Positions 55,073 to 64,000 of a stretch of DNA of 64,000 bases are shown here, piece after piece. Origin of the DNA: VXOI01 sp965197575. Its GTDB lineage: Bacteria; Chloroflexota; Dehalococcoidia; Lucifugimonadales; UBA3495. A model generated the notes under the pieces. That model was not told the DNA's origin. It made no database searches and was given only the letters and a program-made list of their open reading frames with translations. The DNA lies in NCBI GenBank assembly GCA_965197575.1, contig OZ240214.1, positions 1-64,000 on the forward strand, written 5' to 3'. Numbering within the stretch: the stretch's first letter is position 1; each line of letters opens with the position of its first letter. Made by a program: the position numbers and the translations under genes.

Positions 55073-56425
55073 ATGAAATACGACGTTATTGTCGTCGGCG
55101 GAGGAGCGGCTGGGTCGGTGTTGAGCAGCAGGCTGGCCGAAAACTCGAATACCTCCGTTCTGTTGCTAGAAGCCGGGACGGATTATCCTGATTTCGCCAA
55201 TCTTCCGGACGAAGTAAAGTTCGGCCACACCAGATACGCGGAATCCCGGACTCGGAACACAACTGGGCCTTGCGGGGAACCATCACCGAGGAGCAGGGGG
55301 AGATCCACGTGGCGCAGGGCCAGGTGATCGGGGGAGGGTCATCCATCAACGGTCAGGTAATGCAGAGAGGATTTCCCGAGGATTTTGACCGTGGTCCTCC
55401 CTCGGCAACGATGAATGGTCCTATGCCAAAGTGCTGCCCTTCTACCGAAAAATGGAGAGCGACCTCGGCATTCACGATGACTTCCATGGAACGGACGGGC
55501 CGATGCCAGTAAGACGCCGTCAGTCAGGCGCTTGGCCGGACATCCAAAAGGCCTTCCACGACGCCTGTTTGCAGATGGGGTTTGGCGCCACCGAGGATAC
55601 AAACGGCCCAAACCTGTCCGGCGTCAGATCGCCCCAACTGCTGATGCTGTCGGGAATCGGCCCCAAGGACCAGCTTGAGCGGTTTGGGATACCCCTGATT
55701 CATGAGCTCCCCGGAGTGGGACAGAATCTGTGGAACCACCTCAGCGCCCACGTAACCTTCAAGGTCAAAGACGGGAAAACTCTGGCCACCGATCTCGACG
55801 CGCCGCATTTCAGTCTGCATTACACTTCCCAAGGGTCGGGCAAGACCAACGACATGGTGCTAAGAACCAGCACCGTGGTCGACGAACGGGAGGAGCGGGT
55901 CGCCGGAGTACGGACTATGTACCTGACCGGTGACGTCCCGCCAGACCGCTCGGCGCGCATATCGTGTACCCTCGGGTTGCCCAAGGGTTCGGGCTACGTC
56001 AGGTTGGTATCCGCCGACCCTAACGTACAGCCGTCCTTTAACTATCGCTATCTCCAGTACCCGAACGACATTCGGCGGGTAAGAGAGGGTCTGCGATTCG
56101 GGCTAAGGCTCCTGGAATCCGACGCCTACAAAGACGTGCTCGATCACCTGATCAGCCCGACCGAAGACTTCTGGCCGACGACGACGCTTTGGACCTCTGG
56201 ATACGCCAGACCGTGGGGACCGCCACGCATGTATCCGGGACCTGCAGGATGGGTCCTGATACAGACCCCATGGCGGTGGTCGATCAATACTGCCGGGTCA
56301 AGGGAGTGCAAGGGTTGTGGGTGGCCGATTTCTCGGTACCGCCGCGGATTCCCAGGTCAGGCGGTCTCCACCCCACGGCTCTCATGATCGGGGAACGTGT
56401 CGTCGACTGGATTGCGGCTGGATAG
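55073..56425 (+). pseudogene. GMC oxidoreductase 4, decayed
   Basis: MKYDVIVVGGGAAGSVLSSR starts a normal GMC protein, but the frame shifts near 55240, again near 55390-55430, and once more near 56170. Between GATEDTNGPNLSGV and RSPQLLMLSGIGPKDQ about 90 residues present in the other three copies are missing, an internal deletion. The C-terminus (THVSGTCRMGPDTDPMAVVD) is still recognisable. Tandem with GMC 3, so it is probably an old duplicate. Confidence 0.85.
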
Positions 56426-56466
56426 ACCCAAGGGTTCATGGGGATTGGCTTTTGGCCTTATCTACC

Positions 56467-57924
56467 TCAAAAAGCGAATAATACAGAGACAACGGCGATC
56501 ACGATAAGCCCGATTATGGCGCCTGCTCCTGAAGCCACCATCCAGCGGCTGCCCTCTTCAAACCCGACTGAGGCGCGCCAACCCACGGAGGCCAACAAAG
56601 CCCAAGGCATGGCGACTGCCAATACTCCGTATATCAGGAACGCAAGCACCACGACGCCTGGGGCGGCCAGCGCAATGGCGCTCCAAACCGGAATGCCCAC
56701 CCACAAGAAAAGCGCCATGCCTACCCAAATCTTGGAATCGGGCGTCAGCCCCCTTCCGGTAGTGGCATATTCTCTGGTCTGCTGCTGAAATTGCCACTCA
56801 GGATTCCAGTCTTCCGACAGGGTCGGGCGTACCTCCAGCGACCGGATATGGCCTCCGGCGTCGACTTCCTCTTGGGATGGAAACGGGTCACGGCCTCCGA
56901 GCAACGCAGTCCGCTCGCACCAAGGGCACGAACTTAGGTGACTGCCGTATTTGTGTTGTTGATTTACGCCGCAGTCAACGAGGTTTTGCTCGGCCTCGAC
57001 TAGCGCGTCTTGCCAGTCCACTGCGGAAGGCCGGGCCGCGGGGTTTTCGTGGCCATCGTCGAAACATCGTTCAAAGAGTTCCTGAAGGCCCGGCGCCAGG
57101 ATGCCGAAGGGCAGGGAAACCGCAGTGGGCTTATAGGGCACTTGGCGCCCGAGACTGAAAGTGTAATGACCATCTCTGATTCGGTCTGTTATCGGCGGCG
57201 GGTCGTCGTCTCCCTGATAGCTGCCGGAGAAAGGGTGGCCTCCTGCCATGAGCAACAGGAACATCAGCACACCCAGACTGAACAGGTCTTGCTCGGCGGT
57301 CCGTTCAACCAGCGTGTCCGCTTCCCCTTGCATCTCAGGCGGAGTGAAATCCGGGGTGAATACCGGAGACAGATATATCTCCCCACTCTCCGGGTTGGGA
57401 ACCTGGAACGAGTCAGTATCGATCAGGGTTACCCGCGCATCGTCTGACACAAATACGTTAGTGTTGTTCAGGTCACCGACCACGTAACTTTTGGCATGGA
57501 CGGCGCTTACTGCCTGGGCCAGGCTTTGCCCGGTGCGCAGCAGGTCCTGATAGGTGAAATGAGGCCGGTATTGCAGACGGGATTGAGGGGAGTAAACGTC
57601 GATAATGGGCGTCATGCCGCTCATTCTTGGCATGAGGTACCCAATTACCCGACGCTTACGGTCCGCGCTATGAAGCACGTCAACCGGCCAGGCCAAGGGG
57701 AAATCCGTACTGCTTGGCGCACCGTAATCCGGCGGGTTGGCGCACATCACGGACAGTTTGCGCGCATGCTCGTCGGTGGGATTGAGGTAGACCTTGGCGG
57801 CCAGGGACTCGTCATCGGGAAAAGCGTAGACCGTAGACTCGCCGCCTACGCCCAACATGTTCGAAGGGTTCAGGGAAGTGACTTCTCCGTTGCGTCCCCT
57901 CCGCAGTTTGACCGCTTTTTTCAC
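56467..57924 (-). CDS. protein kinase-like membrane protein of a TerY-P triad
   Basis: A 485-residue protein. The kinase domain (20-330) has glycine loop LGVGGESTVYAF, Lys44, catalytic-loop GDLNNTNVFV (Asp151, Asn156) and DTD in place of DFG. A short CxxC zinc-like segment (HLSSCPWCERT) follows, then two or three transmembrane helices near the C-terminus (about 395-485). The start overlaps the PP2C stop by 4 nt. Kinase, PP2C and VWA genes in this order match the TerY-P triad described by Aravind and colleagues for stress and phage-related systems. Confidence 0.82.
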   Translation of the reverse strand: MKKAVKLRRGRNGEVTSLNPSNMLGVGGESTVYAFPDDESLAAKVYLNPTDEHARKLSVMCANPPDYGAPSSTDFPLAWPVDVLHSADRKRRVIGYLMPRMSGMTPIIDVYSPQSRLQYRPHFTYQDLLRTGQSLAQAVSAVHAKSYVVGDLNNTNVFVSDDARVTLIDTDSFQVPNPESGEIYLSPVFTPDFTPPEMQGEADTLVERTAEQDLFSLGVLMFLLLMAGGHPFSGSYQGDDDPPPITDRIRDGHYTFSLGRQVPYKPTAVSLPFGILAPGLQELFERCFDDGHENPAARPSAVDWQDALVEAEQNLVDCGVNQQHKYGSHLSSCPWCERTALLGGRDPFPSQEEVDAGGHIRSLEVRPTLSEDWNPEWQFQQQTREYATTGRGLTPDSKIWVGMALFLWVGIPVWSAIALAAPGVVVLAFLIYGVLAVAMPWALLASVGWRASVGFEEGSRWMVASGAGAIIGLIVIAVVSVLFAF

Positions 57925-58727
57925 GGCGCCAGCCCGAAGAGCACCAGGGTCAAATCATCGGTGGTATTGTCGGTGACGCGCGGGGAACCCATGAACCGCT
58001 CGAGTTGTTCCTGTGCCTGGGCCGATTCCGGTGTGCTGGACACGAAGTTAAACAGCGGAGTGAAGAACGGACCGTGCGGTTCTCCAGAAGGCATTTTGAG
58101 GGCTAGCCTCTGGAGCCCGTCGGACATGATCGCAACGTGAGTAAGACTGCCTCGCCACAAGGACATCTGGGCATGCTTCAAGTCGCGGCGTGCGTTGAGG
58201 AAAGTAGTCTCGTTGACGTGTTCGCCGGCCTCTGGAGTTGTAACGCCTGTGATGTTTCCATCGGCGTCCTTGATGACGGCGATGCCGTCTCCCACTTGGG
58301 CGGCTCCAACCAGCTCAGGGGTAGCTACCACCAGGATTAAAGTTGTCGCCAACTCGCGTACTTCCACCTTCCGGGCCGCCGCCTCTGCCTTTACGGCGTT
58401 CTGGGCCGTTTTCAGGGCGCCGTCAAGGCTGGAACGAATCCCTTTGTCGTCCCCCGATGTTTTCCCTTTGGCGCAGAACGCTTCCACGGCGCTCTTGGCG
58501 GCGATTTCCGCTCCTACTTCAGCAAGGGAGGCAGAGCCAGCGCCGTCCGCGACTGCCGCAACCAGCACATCTCCAGTGACGATCTGCCAATAATGGGCGT
58601 CCTGGCAAGGCATCCCGGTGGACTGATGGCTGGTTCCGCAGACTGAAGCCCCCACGCCCCTCCAATTCGACGACCGACCATCGGCGGATGCAGTGTTTGC
58701 TCCGTTTTGTCCTCCTGCTACGGTCAT
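57921..58727 (-). CDS. PP2C-type phosphatase of the TerY-P triad
   Basis: A 268-residue PP2C-family phosphatase. VAAVADGAGSASLAEVGAEI contains the metal-binding Asp-Gly; IMSDGLQRLALK and TTDDLTLVLF are the later metal motifs. It overlaps both neighbours by 4 nt (ATGA). It would reverse the action of the adjacent kinase on a shared target. Confidence 0.88.
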   Translation of the reverse strand: MTVAGGQNGANTASADGRSSNWRGVGASVCGTSHQSTGMPCQDAHYWQIVTGDVLVAAVADGAGSASLAEVGAEIAAKSAVEAFCAKGKTSGDDKGIRSSLDGALKTAQNAVKAEAAARKVEVRELATTLILVVATPELVGAAQVGDGIAVIKDADGNITGVTTPEAGEHVNETTFLNARRDLKHAQMSLWRGSLTHVAIMSDGLQRLALKMPSGEPHGPFFTPLFNFVSSTPESAQAQEQLERFMGSPRVTDNTTDDLTLVLFGLAP

Positions 58728-59482
58728 TTTTTAAGCCACCTGGTAGGTATCAGAGAAAGTATCCCCGCCGGTTTATCGCTCGCCACCGCTTGCATGCTTC
58801 TGGAGAGCCATATGAATAACTCATTGAACTTCAGGCCGTCGAGCCTCATGGGCTTCTCAAAGCCCATTCTCATTAACTGGGTAATGTCGGCGCCCTCCGC
58901 AGCCACCGTGTAGAATACCAACCGGTCAAGATTTGCCTCTCTTCTAACCCTGCGGGAAGCATCCTCTACGAAAAGGAACAGTTCGCCTTGAGGGTCGCCG
59001 TCGGTGATCATCATCACCCAAGGACGGTAGTACGGAATCCCCGCCTCTTTGTAGCGGTTTTTGCGCTCCTGAATCATGTCCAGCGCCGTGTTTATCGCCG
59101 CCCCCATGTGAGTCTGTCCCTGCGCCGTAAGCACCGGCGGTTCGAACCGGTCGGGGGTCACAAAGTCCTGGACCAGCCTGACCGTCGAGTCGAAAGCCAC
59201 CACGGCCACTTCAACCCGCTTGGGCGCCACTGGGTCTTCCATCAGGTCGGTCCGAAATGACTTCAGACCCTCGTTCAGCGCAGCTATGGGTCGGCCTTTC
59301 ATAGATTGGGACGTATCCAGCAGCAAGATGCACGGGCATCGCGGCTCCTGGTTCTCGGCAAACTCGACGGCGTCGGCCAGGCTCAGTTGCGGCCCCCCGG
59401 CGCTCCCTGCTGCATCGGTAGAGGAAGCCTCTCGGTCAGATCGTTGGACTGATTCCGAATTCAACTCATCGAAGGCGGACAA
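58724..59482 (-). CDS. VWA-domain protein (TerY-like)
   Basis: A 252-residue protein, almost entirely a von Willebrand A domain. The MIDAS motif is LDTSQSM (DxSxS), with QGQTHMGAAI and MMITDGDPQGE as the other metal contacts. It is the first gene of the triad, followed by PP2C and kinase with 4-nt overlaps. In TerY-P systems the VWA protein is the proposed assembly partner or target of the kinase/phosphatase pair. It starts at ATG 59482 and diverges from the TRAP gene. Confidence 0.88.
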   Translation of the reverse strand: MSAFDELNSESVQRSDREASSTDAAGSAGGPQLSLADAVEFAENQEPRCPCILLLDTSQSMKGRPIAALNEGLKSFRTDLMEDPVAPKRVEVAVVAFDSTVRLVQDFVTPDRFEPPVLTAQGQTHMGAAINTALDMIQERKNRYKEAGIPYYRPWVMMITDGDPQGELFLFVEDASRRVRREANLDRLVFYTVAAEGADITQLMRMGFEKPMRLDGLKFNELFIWLSRSMQAVASDKPAGILSLIPTRWLKK

Positions 59483-59634
59483 AAAATTCCTCCAGCGCAG
59501 GCGGTTGTATGGATACTATTACAGCAATGTCTTTCCAAGTGTCAACCTTTTATCAGGCTAAAGACAAACGGCAAATACCCACGGATTCGTACCTGTGGCA
59601 TAATACGGCCGATCCATAGAGAGCCGGAGGACCG

Positions 59635-61131
59635 ATGGCACTTGGCGTTGCATTTGGTTTGATGAGCGCATTCTTTTTGGCCGGGCTTTACGTGGCCGCT
59701 GCTTTGGGCTGCCTGTCGCTGGTATTGATGTGGTTCTTCAGCGATGCTCCACTGTGGAACATCATGGCCAACAAGGGGTGGGAATCGAACACCAACTTCA
59801 TTTTGGTTGCGGTCCCCCTGTTCATCCTGATGGGTGAGTTGATGAACCGTAGCGGGATGGGGGAGCGCATGTATTCCGTCATCTCCCGCTGGCTGTGGTT
59901 CCTCCCGGGCGGCTTGATTCACACCAACATCGTTTCGTGCGCCATCTTCGCCGCTTGCTCCGGCTCCAGCGTGGCCACGTCCGCCACCATCAGCCGGGTG
60001 TCGCTGCCCGCTTTTCGCGCCCGCGGCTATAACGAACGCCTGGTGGTGGGCTCCTTGGCCGCTGGCGGCACCCTGGGAATCTTGATACCGCCCAGCATAA
60101 GCTTGATCATCTACGGCGTATTAGTCGAAGAATCCATCGGCAGATTGTATCTTGCCGGGTTCTTCCCCGGGTTCATGTTGGCCCTGATCTTCATGATCAT
60201 GATCGCCATCGTGGCGCTTATCTTTCCGGGCATCGCGCCCAAGGAGACGGGACAAAGCCTAACCGACCTGGACCAATGGCGGCGGAGAATCATCTCCTTG
60301 TTGTCCCTACTCCCGGTGGCTGCGCTGATTTTCGTAGTGCTGGGCACCATCTACATGGGAATCGCCACTCCGACCGAAGCCGCGGCCTTCGGAGTAAGCG
60401 GGGCCCTAGTCATCGGCGTATTGATCAACACCGAGACCATTTGGCAGCCGTTGGGAGCGATCTTCTTAAGGCGAACCAGGCTGGTGGCCTTACTGCCAAG
60501 GGAATCTCAGATAGTGATCCGGCGGGCCCAGCCTCCCACCAAGGACGAGGTTGTACGGGTAACGAAATTTGCACTGGAAATAATGCAAACTTCCTTCCTG
60601 TCGACGGTCCGAACAACAGGAATGATCTTTCTGATCGTTCTGGCCGCGTTTACCCTCAGCTTCGCATTCGCCAGGCTGGGGATATCCCAGCAAATAGCCG
60701 ACGCGATATCCGGGTTGGAGCTGAATCAAGTCACGCTGGTTATAGTGCTGGTGGTCTTCTACCTGATCTTGGGCACCTTCATGGAGAGCTTCTCCATGCT
60801 GGTGACCACGATTCCCATCCTGTTGCCTACCCTGGAGCAGGCAGGGGTAGACCTCATCTGGTTCGGGATAATAATGGTGCTTCTGGTGGAGGCCGCCCTG
60901 ATCAGCCCGCCTGAGGGCATCAACCTCTACGTGTTGCATGGTGTGCGGCAGGACATCACCCAGGAAATGGCCGATGCGGCAGGAACCCAAGCACAACAGG
61001 GCACAATTGCGGACGTTTGGATCGGGGTGCTTCCGTTTATGGCCTGTATGGCTTTGACCGTAGCCCTGGTCGTCGCCTTCCCGGAGATCGCCCTTTGGTT
61101 GCCTGATACGGTCAAGGGGGCACGTAGCTAG
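59635..61131 (+). CDS. dctM: TRAP transporter large permease (DctM)
   Basis: A 498-residue membrane protein of the DctM family, about 12 helices. Family motifs: FILMGELMNRSGMGERMY, AACSGSSVATSATI, LGILIPPSISLIIYG, ATPTEAAAFGV and EAALISPPEGINLYV. Residues of roughly 265-300 form an extra Arg-rich cytoplasmic loop (LRRTRLVALLPRESQIVIRR). GGAGG precedes the ATG. The DctQ and DctP partners are not in the window, so it may be an orphan or a second permease of a distant set. The uptake substrate is likely a carboxylate. Confidence 0.92.
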   Translation: MALGVAFGLMSAFFLAGLYVAAALGCLSLVLMWFFSDAPLWNIMANKGWESNTNFILVAVPLFILMGELMNRSGMGERMYSVISRWLWFLPGGLIHTNIVSCAIFAACSGSSVATSATISRVSLPAFRARGYNERLVVGSLAAGGTLGILIPPSISLIIYGVLVEESIGRLYLAGFFPGFMLALIFMIMIAIVALIFPGIAPKETGQSLTDLDQWRRRIISLLSLLPVAALIFVVLGTIYMGIATPTEAAAFGVSGALVIGVLINTETIWQPLGAIFLRRTRLVALLPRESQIVIRRAQPPTKDEVVRVTKFALEIMQTSFLSTVRTTGMIFLIVLAAFTLSFAFARLGISQQIADAISGLELNQVTLVIVLVVFYLILGTFMESFSMLVTTIPILLPTLEQAGVDLIWFGIIMVLLVEAALISPPEGINLYVLHGVRQDITQEMADAAGTQAQQGTIADVWIGVLPFMACMALTVALVVAFPEIALWLPDTVKGARS

Positions 61132-61320
61132 CCGCCACCCCCTGGGTCCGGCGGAACGCGCCAAGTCTCTCGAGGTCGCCTGTAAGCCTTAGCGTGGTTC
61201 TTAAGGTCATACGAGAGCTGGGATTAGGTCGCGCATCGAGCCTGTTGCAGACTGATGACCGACCTGTCGACGCTGGCGAGGCGACTCACGCCACTCGAAC
61301 TGTGCCGGCAGCTTCAGGTA

Positions 61321-62385
61321 CTACCAGGACTTCAGGACCGGCAGCACTTCCTCGGCAAAGAGCCTCAGGCTTCGCTCTGCGACGTCAAGGGGGATGCCGC
61401 CGAAACGGAAGGCGACGTTCCATTCGAAATCGCCGAGCAGTTCCCGGCGTTCCTCCAGCCCCCGCAGAATCCTGTCCGGGGTGCCCCAACTGGCCGCTTT
61501 CATAAAGCCTTCCACGGCTCCCTCGAGACCGGCCGAGCGGGCGATTTCGGCCTTCTGTTGATAGGCGTTGTAGCCCTTCACCTGGCTGAAGTGGTCGCTG
61601 AGGAATTCGTAATGATAGAAATTGCTCTCGACGAACTTGCCCTGGTACTGGCGCGCTTCCTCCTCGCACTGCGCCATATCAGTGCCGCATACGACGAACT
61701 CGGTGAGCATCAGGGCAGGCGGCTCGGTGCCGTGGAATTCACGGTGCAGGGCCCGGCCGCGCTCGATGCCCGGCATCCGCATTTCCCAAGGGCGATCAGC
61801 GAACATGACAATGTGTGCGCCCAGCTTGGCCGCTGAGAGAACAGACTCGTCGCTGGCGGCAACGGCGTAGATGCGCCCGTCGAAGGAGTGTTGCGGCCGG
61901 GGCCGGATTTCAACACGGGGTTGCTTGTAGTAAGTCCCGTTGCCCTCGATGAAGCCAGTCCTGAGGGCCTCGACAATCATCGGCGCCGCTTCGTCGAAAC
62001 GGTCCCGCGATTCATCCATGCTGATGCCGAAGGCTTCGAATTCACGCCGCGCCAGTCCTCGCCCGAACCCCAGGCGGAGCCGTCCGCCGCTCAACATATC
62101 GAGAACGGCAGCGTTTTCGGCCACCCGCAAAGGGTTGTGCCAGGGGAGAATCACGGCGGCCGTGCCCACATCGATGTTGGGATGCTTGGCGGCAAGGTGG
62201 GTCATTAAATGGAGATTGTCCGGCACGAAGGAATAGTCGTTGAAATGGTGCTCTGCCGACCAGAGGCTATCGAAGCCCGAGTCGGCAGCAATTTCAGCGA
62301 GGCGCAGTTCCTCCTCCCACATCTGGCCGTCCGAGCCTTCCTCCCAGCCGTAGCTGGAGAAGACCATCATCATTCCGACATCCAT
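61321..62385 (-). CDS. LLM class flavin-dependent oxidoreductase
   Basis: A 354-residue luciferase-like monooxygenase-fold protein. LWSAEHHFNDYSFVPDNLHL, VGTAAVILPWHNPLRVAENA and RLRLGFGRGLARREFEAFGI are the typical barrel motifs of bacterial-luciferase-like group members. GGAG precedes ATG 62385. It precedes or follows an SDR on the same strand with 68 bp between, so they may be co-transcribed. Substrate not predictable. Confidence 0.9.
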   Translation of the reverse strand: MDVGMMMVFSSYGWEEGSDGQMWEEELRLAEIAADSGFDSLWSAEHHFNDYSFVPDNLHLMTHLAAKHPNIDVGTAAVILPWHNPLRVAENAAVLDMLSGGRLRLGFGRGLARREFEAFGISMDESRDRFDEAAPMIVEALRTGFIEGNGTYYKQPRVEIRPRPQHSFDGRIYAVAASDESVLSAAKLGAHIVMFADRPWEMRMPGIERGRALHREFHGTEPPALMLTEFVVCGTDMAQCEEEARQYQGKFVESNFYHYEFLSDHFSQVKGYNAYQQKAEIARSAGLEGAVEGFMKAASWGTPDRILRGLEERRELLGDFEWNVAFRFGGIPLDVAERSLRLFAEEVLPVLKSW

Positions 62386-62453
62386 GCAAATGCTCCTTTC
62401 GATTCGTTCAGGTTGCCCGCCAGCCTGGGCTGGGCTGGGCTGTGGGCTGGGCG

Positions 62454-63296
62454 TTAGAAGCTTGGCTTGGTGGGGAAAGGCGTCAATTGGAGTTCGTGGG
62501 TCCAGCAGGACTTGTCCTGGGTGTGCAGATAATAGAAAGCCTCGGCGATCTTGACGGGATTCATCAGCAAATCAGGGTTCTGCTGGGCGCGGGACGTGGC
62601 CCGGGTACCCGGGGAATCGATCATGCCGTCGATCACCACGTTGGCAACATGCACGCCGTGCTCGGAGTATTCCTCCGTCAACGCCTGCGCCAGCGCGCGC
62701 ATCAGCACCCTCGGATAGTACAGCGACTGTCCGGTGTACCGCTTTTTCCCCCGCAGGGAAAAATTGTTGTTGGAAATGAGAATACTGCCCTCGCCCCGCT
62801 CGCGCATGGCGGGCAACACTTCCTTGGCGACCAGGAAGGGTCCGCTGCTGGAGATGTGCTGGGCGGTTTCGAACATTTCGAAGGGAATGTGTTCCATTAG
62901 TTCTTGTTCCGGCGGAAGGTCGCGCCCCTCCAGGTAGCCCGCGTTGTACACCAGGACATCGGGGTCGCCGGCCTGCTCCCGAATCTGGGCGAACGCTTCC
63001 GATATGGAGTCACGAGACGCCAGGTCCAGCTCGACGATCATGCTGTCGTCGCCCTGTTCCCGGATCGCTGCCTCCAATGGAGCAGCGTTGGCGGCATTGC
63101 GGGTGGTCAGCACCGTGAAGAAGCCCTCTTTGGCAAACTTCAGGGAGATGGCCCCTCCCACGCCCCAGCGTACGCCGACGGGCAGCTCGCTGTCGTCAAT
63201 GTCCCCTCCGTGGACCAGATGAGTGTTGCGTCCGTCTGATTGCCACTTGGAAGTCGCCCCTATCACGACGGCGACCGGTTTTCGTGCTGAGTTCAT
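62454..63296 (-). CDS. SDR-family oxidoreductase, atypical active site
   Basis: A 280-residue Rossmann-fold protein. The N-terminal VAVVIGATSKWQSDG should continue as the Gly-rich motif, but about 25 residues (through DIDDSELPVGVRW) intervene before GVGGAISLKFA. LVYNAGYLEG is the NAG motif. Where YxxxK is expected the sequence reads SLYYPRVLMRAL, without Lys. So cofactor binding is likely but the usual catalysis is doubtful. Relatives with such an insert occur in SDRs annotated only by family. GAGAGGA precedes ATG 63296. Confidence 0.8.
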   Translation of the reverse strand: MNSARKPVAVVIGATSKWQSDGRNTHLVHGGDIDDSELPVGVRWGVGGAISLKFAKEGFFTVLTTRNAANAAPLEAAIREQGDDSMIVELDLASRDSISEAFAQIREQAGDPDVLVYNAGYLEGRDLPPEQELMEHIPFEMFETAQHISSSGPFLVAKEVLPAMRERGEGSILISNNNFSLRGKKRYTGQSLYYPRVLMRALAQALTEEYSEHGVHVANVVIDGMIDSPGTRATSRAQQNPDLLMNPVKIAEAFYYLHTQDKSCWTHELQLTPFPTKPSF

Positions 63297-63455
63297 GTCG
63301 GATTCCTCTCGTAGAAATGTCGGCTGCCCGCCGTCACTGAAAGTTGAGCCTGCCGGTGGCGATCATTCCGTCCGCGAGGCATCACGCCCGGGGAGAAGTC
63401 GCCGACGGATTTCGAGACCAACGCTTTCCGGTCGATTAGGCAGCGCAAGGGATAG

Positions 63456-63527
63456 TGGGCCCGGCAGGGATCGAACCTGCCACCAGCCGGTTATGAGCCG
63501 GCTGCTCTACCACTGAGCTACGGGCCC
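63456..63527 (-). tRNA. tRNA-Met or tRNA-Ile2 (CAT anticodon)
   Basis: A 72-nt cloverleaf with acceptor GGGCCCG/CGGGCCC, D arm AGCTCAGTGGTAGAGC, anticodon loop CTCATAA in a GCCGG/CCGGC stem, and T arm GGTTCGATCC. CCA is not encoded. CAT may be elongator Met or lysidine-modified Ile2; the sequence does not settle which. Confidence 0.88.
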
Positions 63528-64000
63528 TCCTTCGTAGCTTATGCTCGGCGTTTTGGGGGTGTCAAGGATGGAGGTTTGCCGGGTTTGCACTTGGTTGGGA
63601 TCCAATGGTCAGCGCGGGTCTGGAATCTGAGGACGGCCGCAGGGGTTTGACCGGTTGGGTTGGAACGATCCGGTAGAGGCGATGCCGGAGATCTGGGCCC
63701 TTCTGCCTGCTTCTCGCTGAGAACCTGAGCCGCCCAGAATTTCCGGCGCGGCCTGCTTATTGCTGGGGGACGGGGCCGCGGCGGGCAGTGTCCGGTGTTG
63801 TTGGGTTCGCGAGGCGCGGGCTGGAACCGCGGATGAAAATCATTGGTCGTGAAGGGGGATTTTGAAGTCAAGGCCGACGCGAGCAAGGTCAGCAGCCAAA
63901 TGTTCCCGAGGTGCGTGGCTCCGGAATTGACGACGCCAGCGCCTGTTTCACTCATCATGCCGGCTTTGGCAGACACCAGGGTCAGGTTGGCCGCGGTGTC
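63528..64000. other. right-edge stretch, no reliable gene
   Basis: A minus-strand frame is open from the window edge to 63539, but most of it is Pro/Arg-rich and looks like translated non-coding DNA. The first 30 or so residues (LTLVSAKAGMMSETGAGVV) could be the end of a gene that lies outside. Nothing else was recognised. Confidence 0.35.

Overview
The window looks like part of a bacterial chromosome of high G+C content. The right half carries a gene set often seen in uncultured Chloroflexota of the SAR202/Dehalococcoidia type: several GMC oxidoreductases, a Baeyer-Villiger monooxygenase, an acyl-CoA-dehydrogenase-fold monooxygenase, two luciferase-like oxidoreductases, a DUF1800/DUF1501 pair and a TRAP permease. 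The taxonomic guess rests on gene content only. No rRNA or CRISPR array was seen. Two tRNAs were found: Ser(CGA) at 17.6 kb and a CAT-anticodon tRNA at 63.5 kb.

Positions 1-36 kb are a graveyard of mobile DNA. There are four IS630 copies, two IS1380, and one copy each of IS701, ISAs1, IS5 and IS66. There are also three non-autonomous (MITE) elements, an IS21 istB remnant, a P4-type integrase beside tRNA-Ser plus a second integrase remnant, and two large serine recombinases. Several elements are nested, and the host genes they split can be rejoined exactly. The cargo is defence- and addiction-like: an orphan, frameshifted type I restriction subunit; a ParB-methyltransferase fusion lacking its catalytic motif; toxin-antitoxin-like pairs (DUF433/DUF5615, RHH/PIN, XRE/ImmA, DUF2442-XRE); a nucleotidyltransferase opposite a GHKL ATPase; a Uma2-type nuclease; and a deoxyribosyltransferase-like gene with an internal TAG.

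Positions 36.5-63.3 kb are gene-dense and mostly intact. Four GMC oxidoreductases (one decayed), a BVMO, an HsaA-like monooxygenase, an HSL-type esterase, two LLM oxidoreductases, an SDR, an MFS exporter and a TRAP DctM subunit suggest oxidation of recalcitrant organic matter. Two conflict modules sit inside: an AAA ATPase plus TOPRIM-like gene (41.9-43.9 kb), and an overlapping VWA-PP2C-kinase triad (56.5-59.5 kb) of the TerY-P type. A DUF1800-DUF1501-NHL run (45.2-49.0 kb) ends at a strong bidirectional terminator.

Many reading frames here carry exactly one lesion (hsdR, IS701, IS1380, the nucleotidyltransferase, a recombinase). Some may be assembly errors, but the nested insertions with target duplications show real decay.
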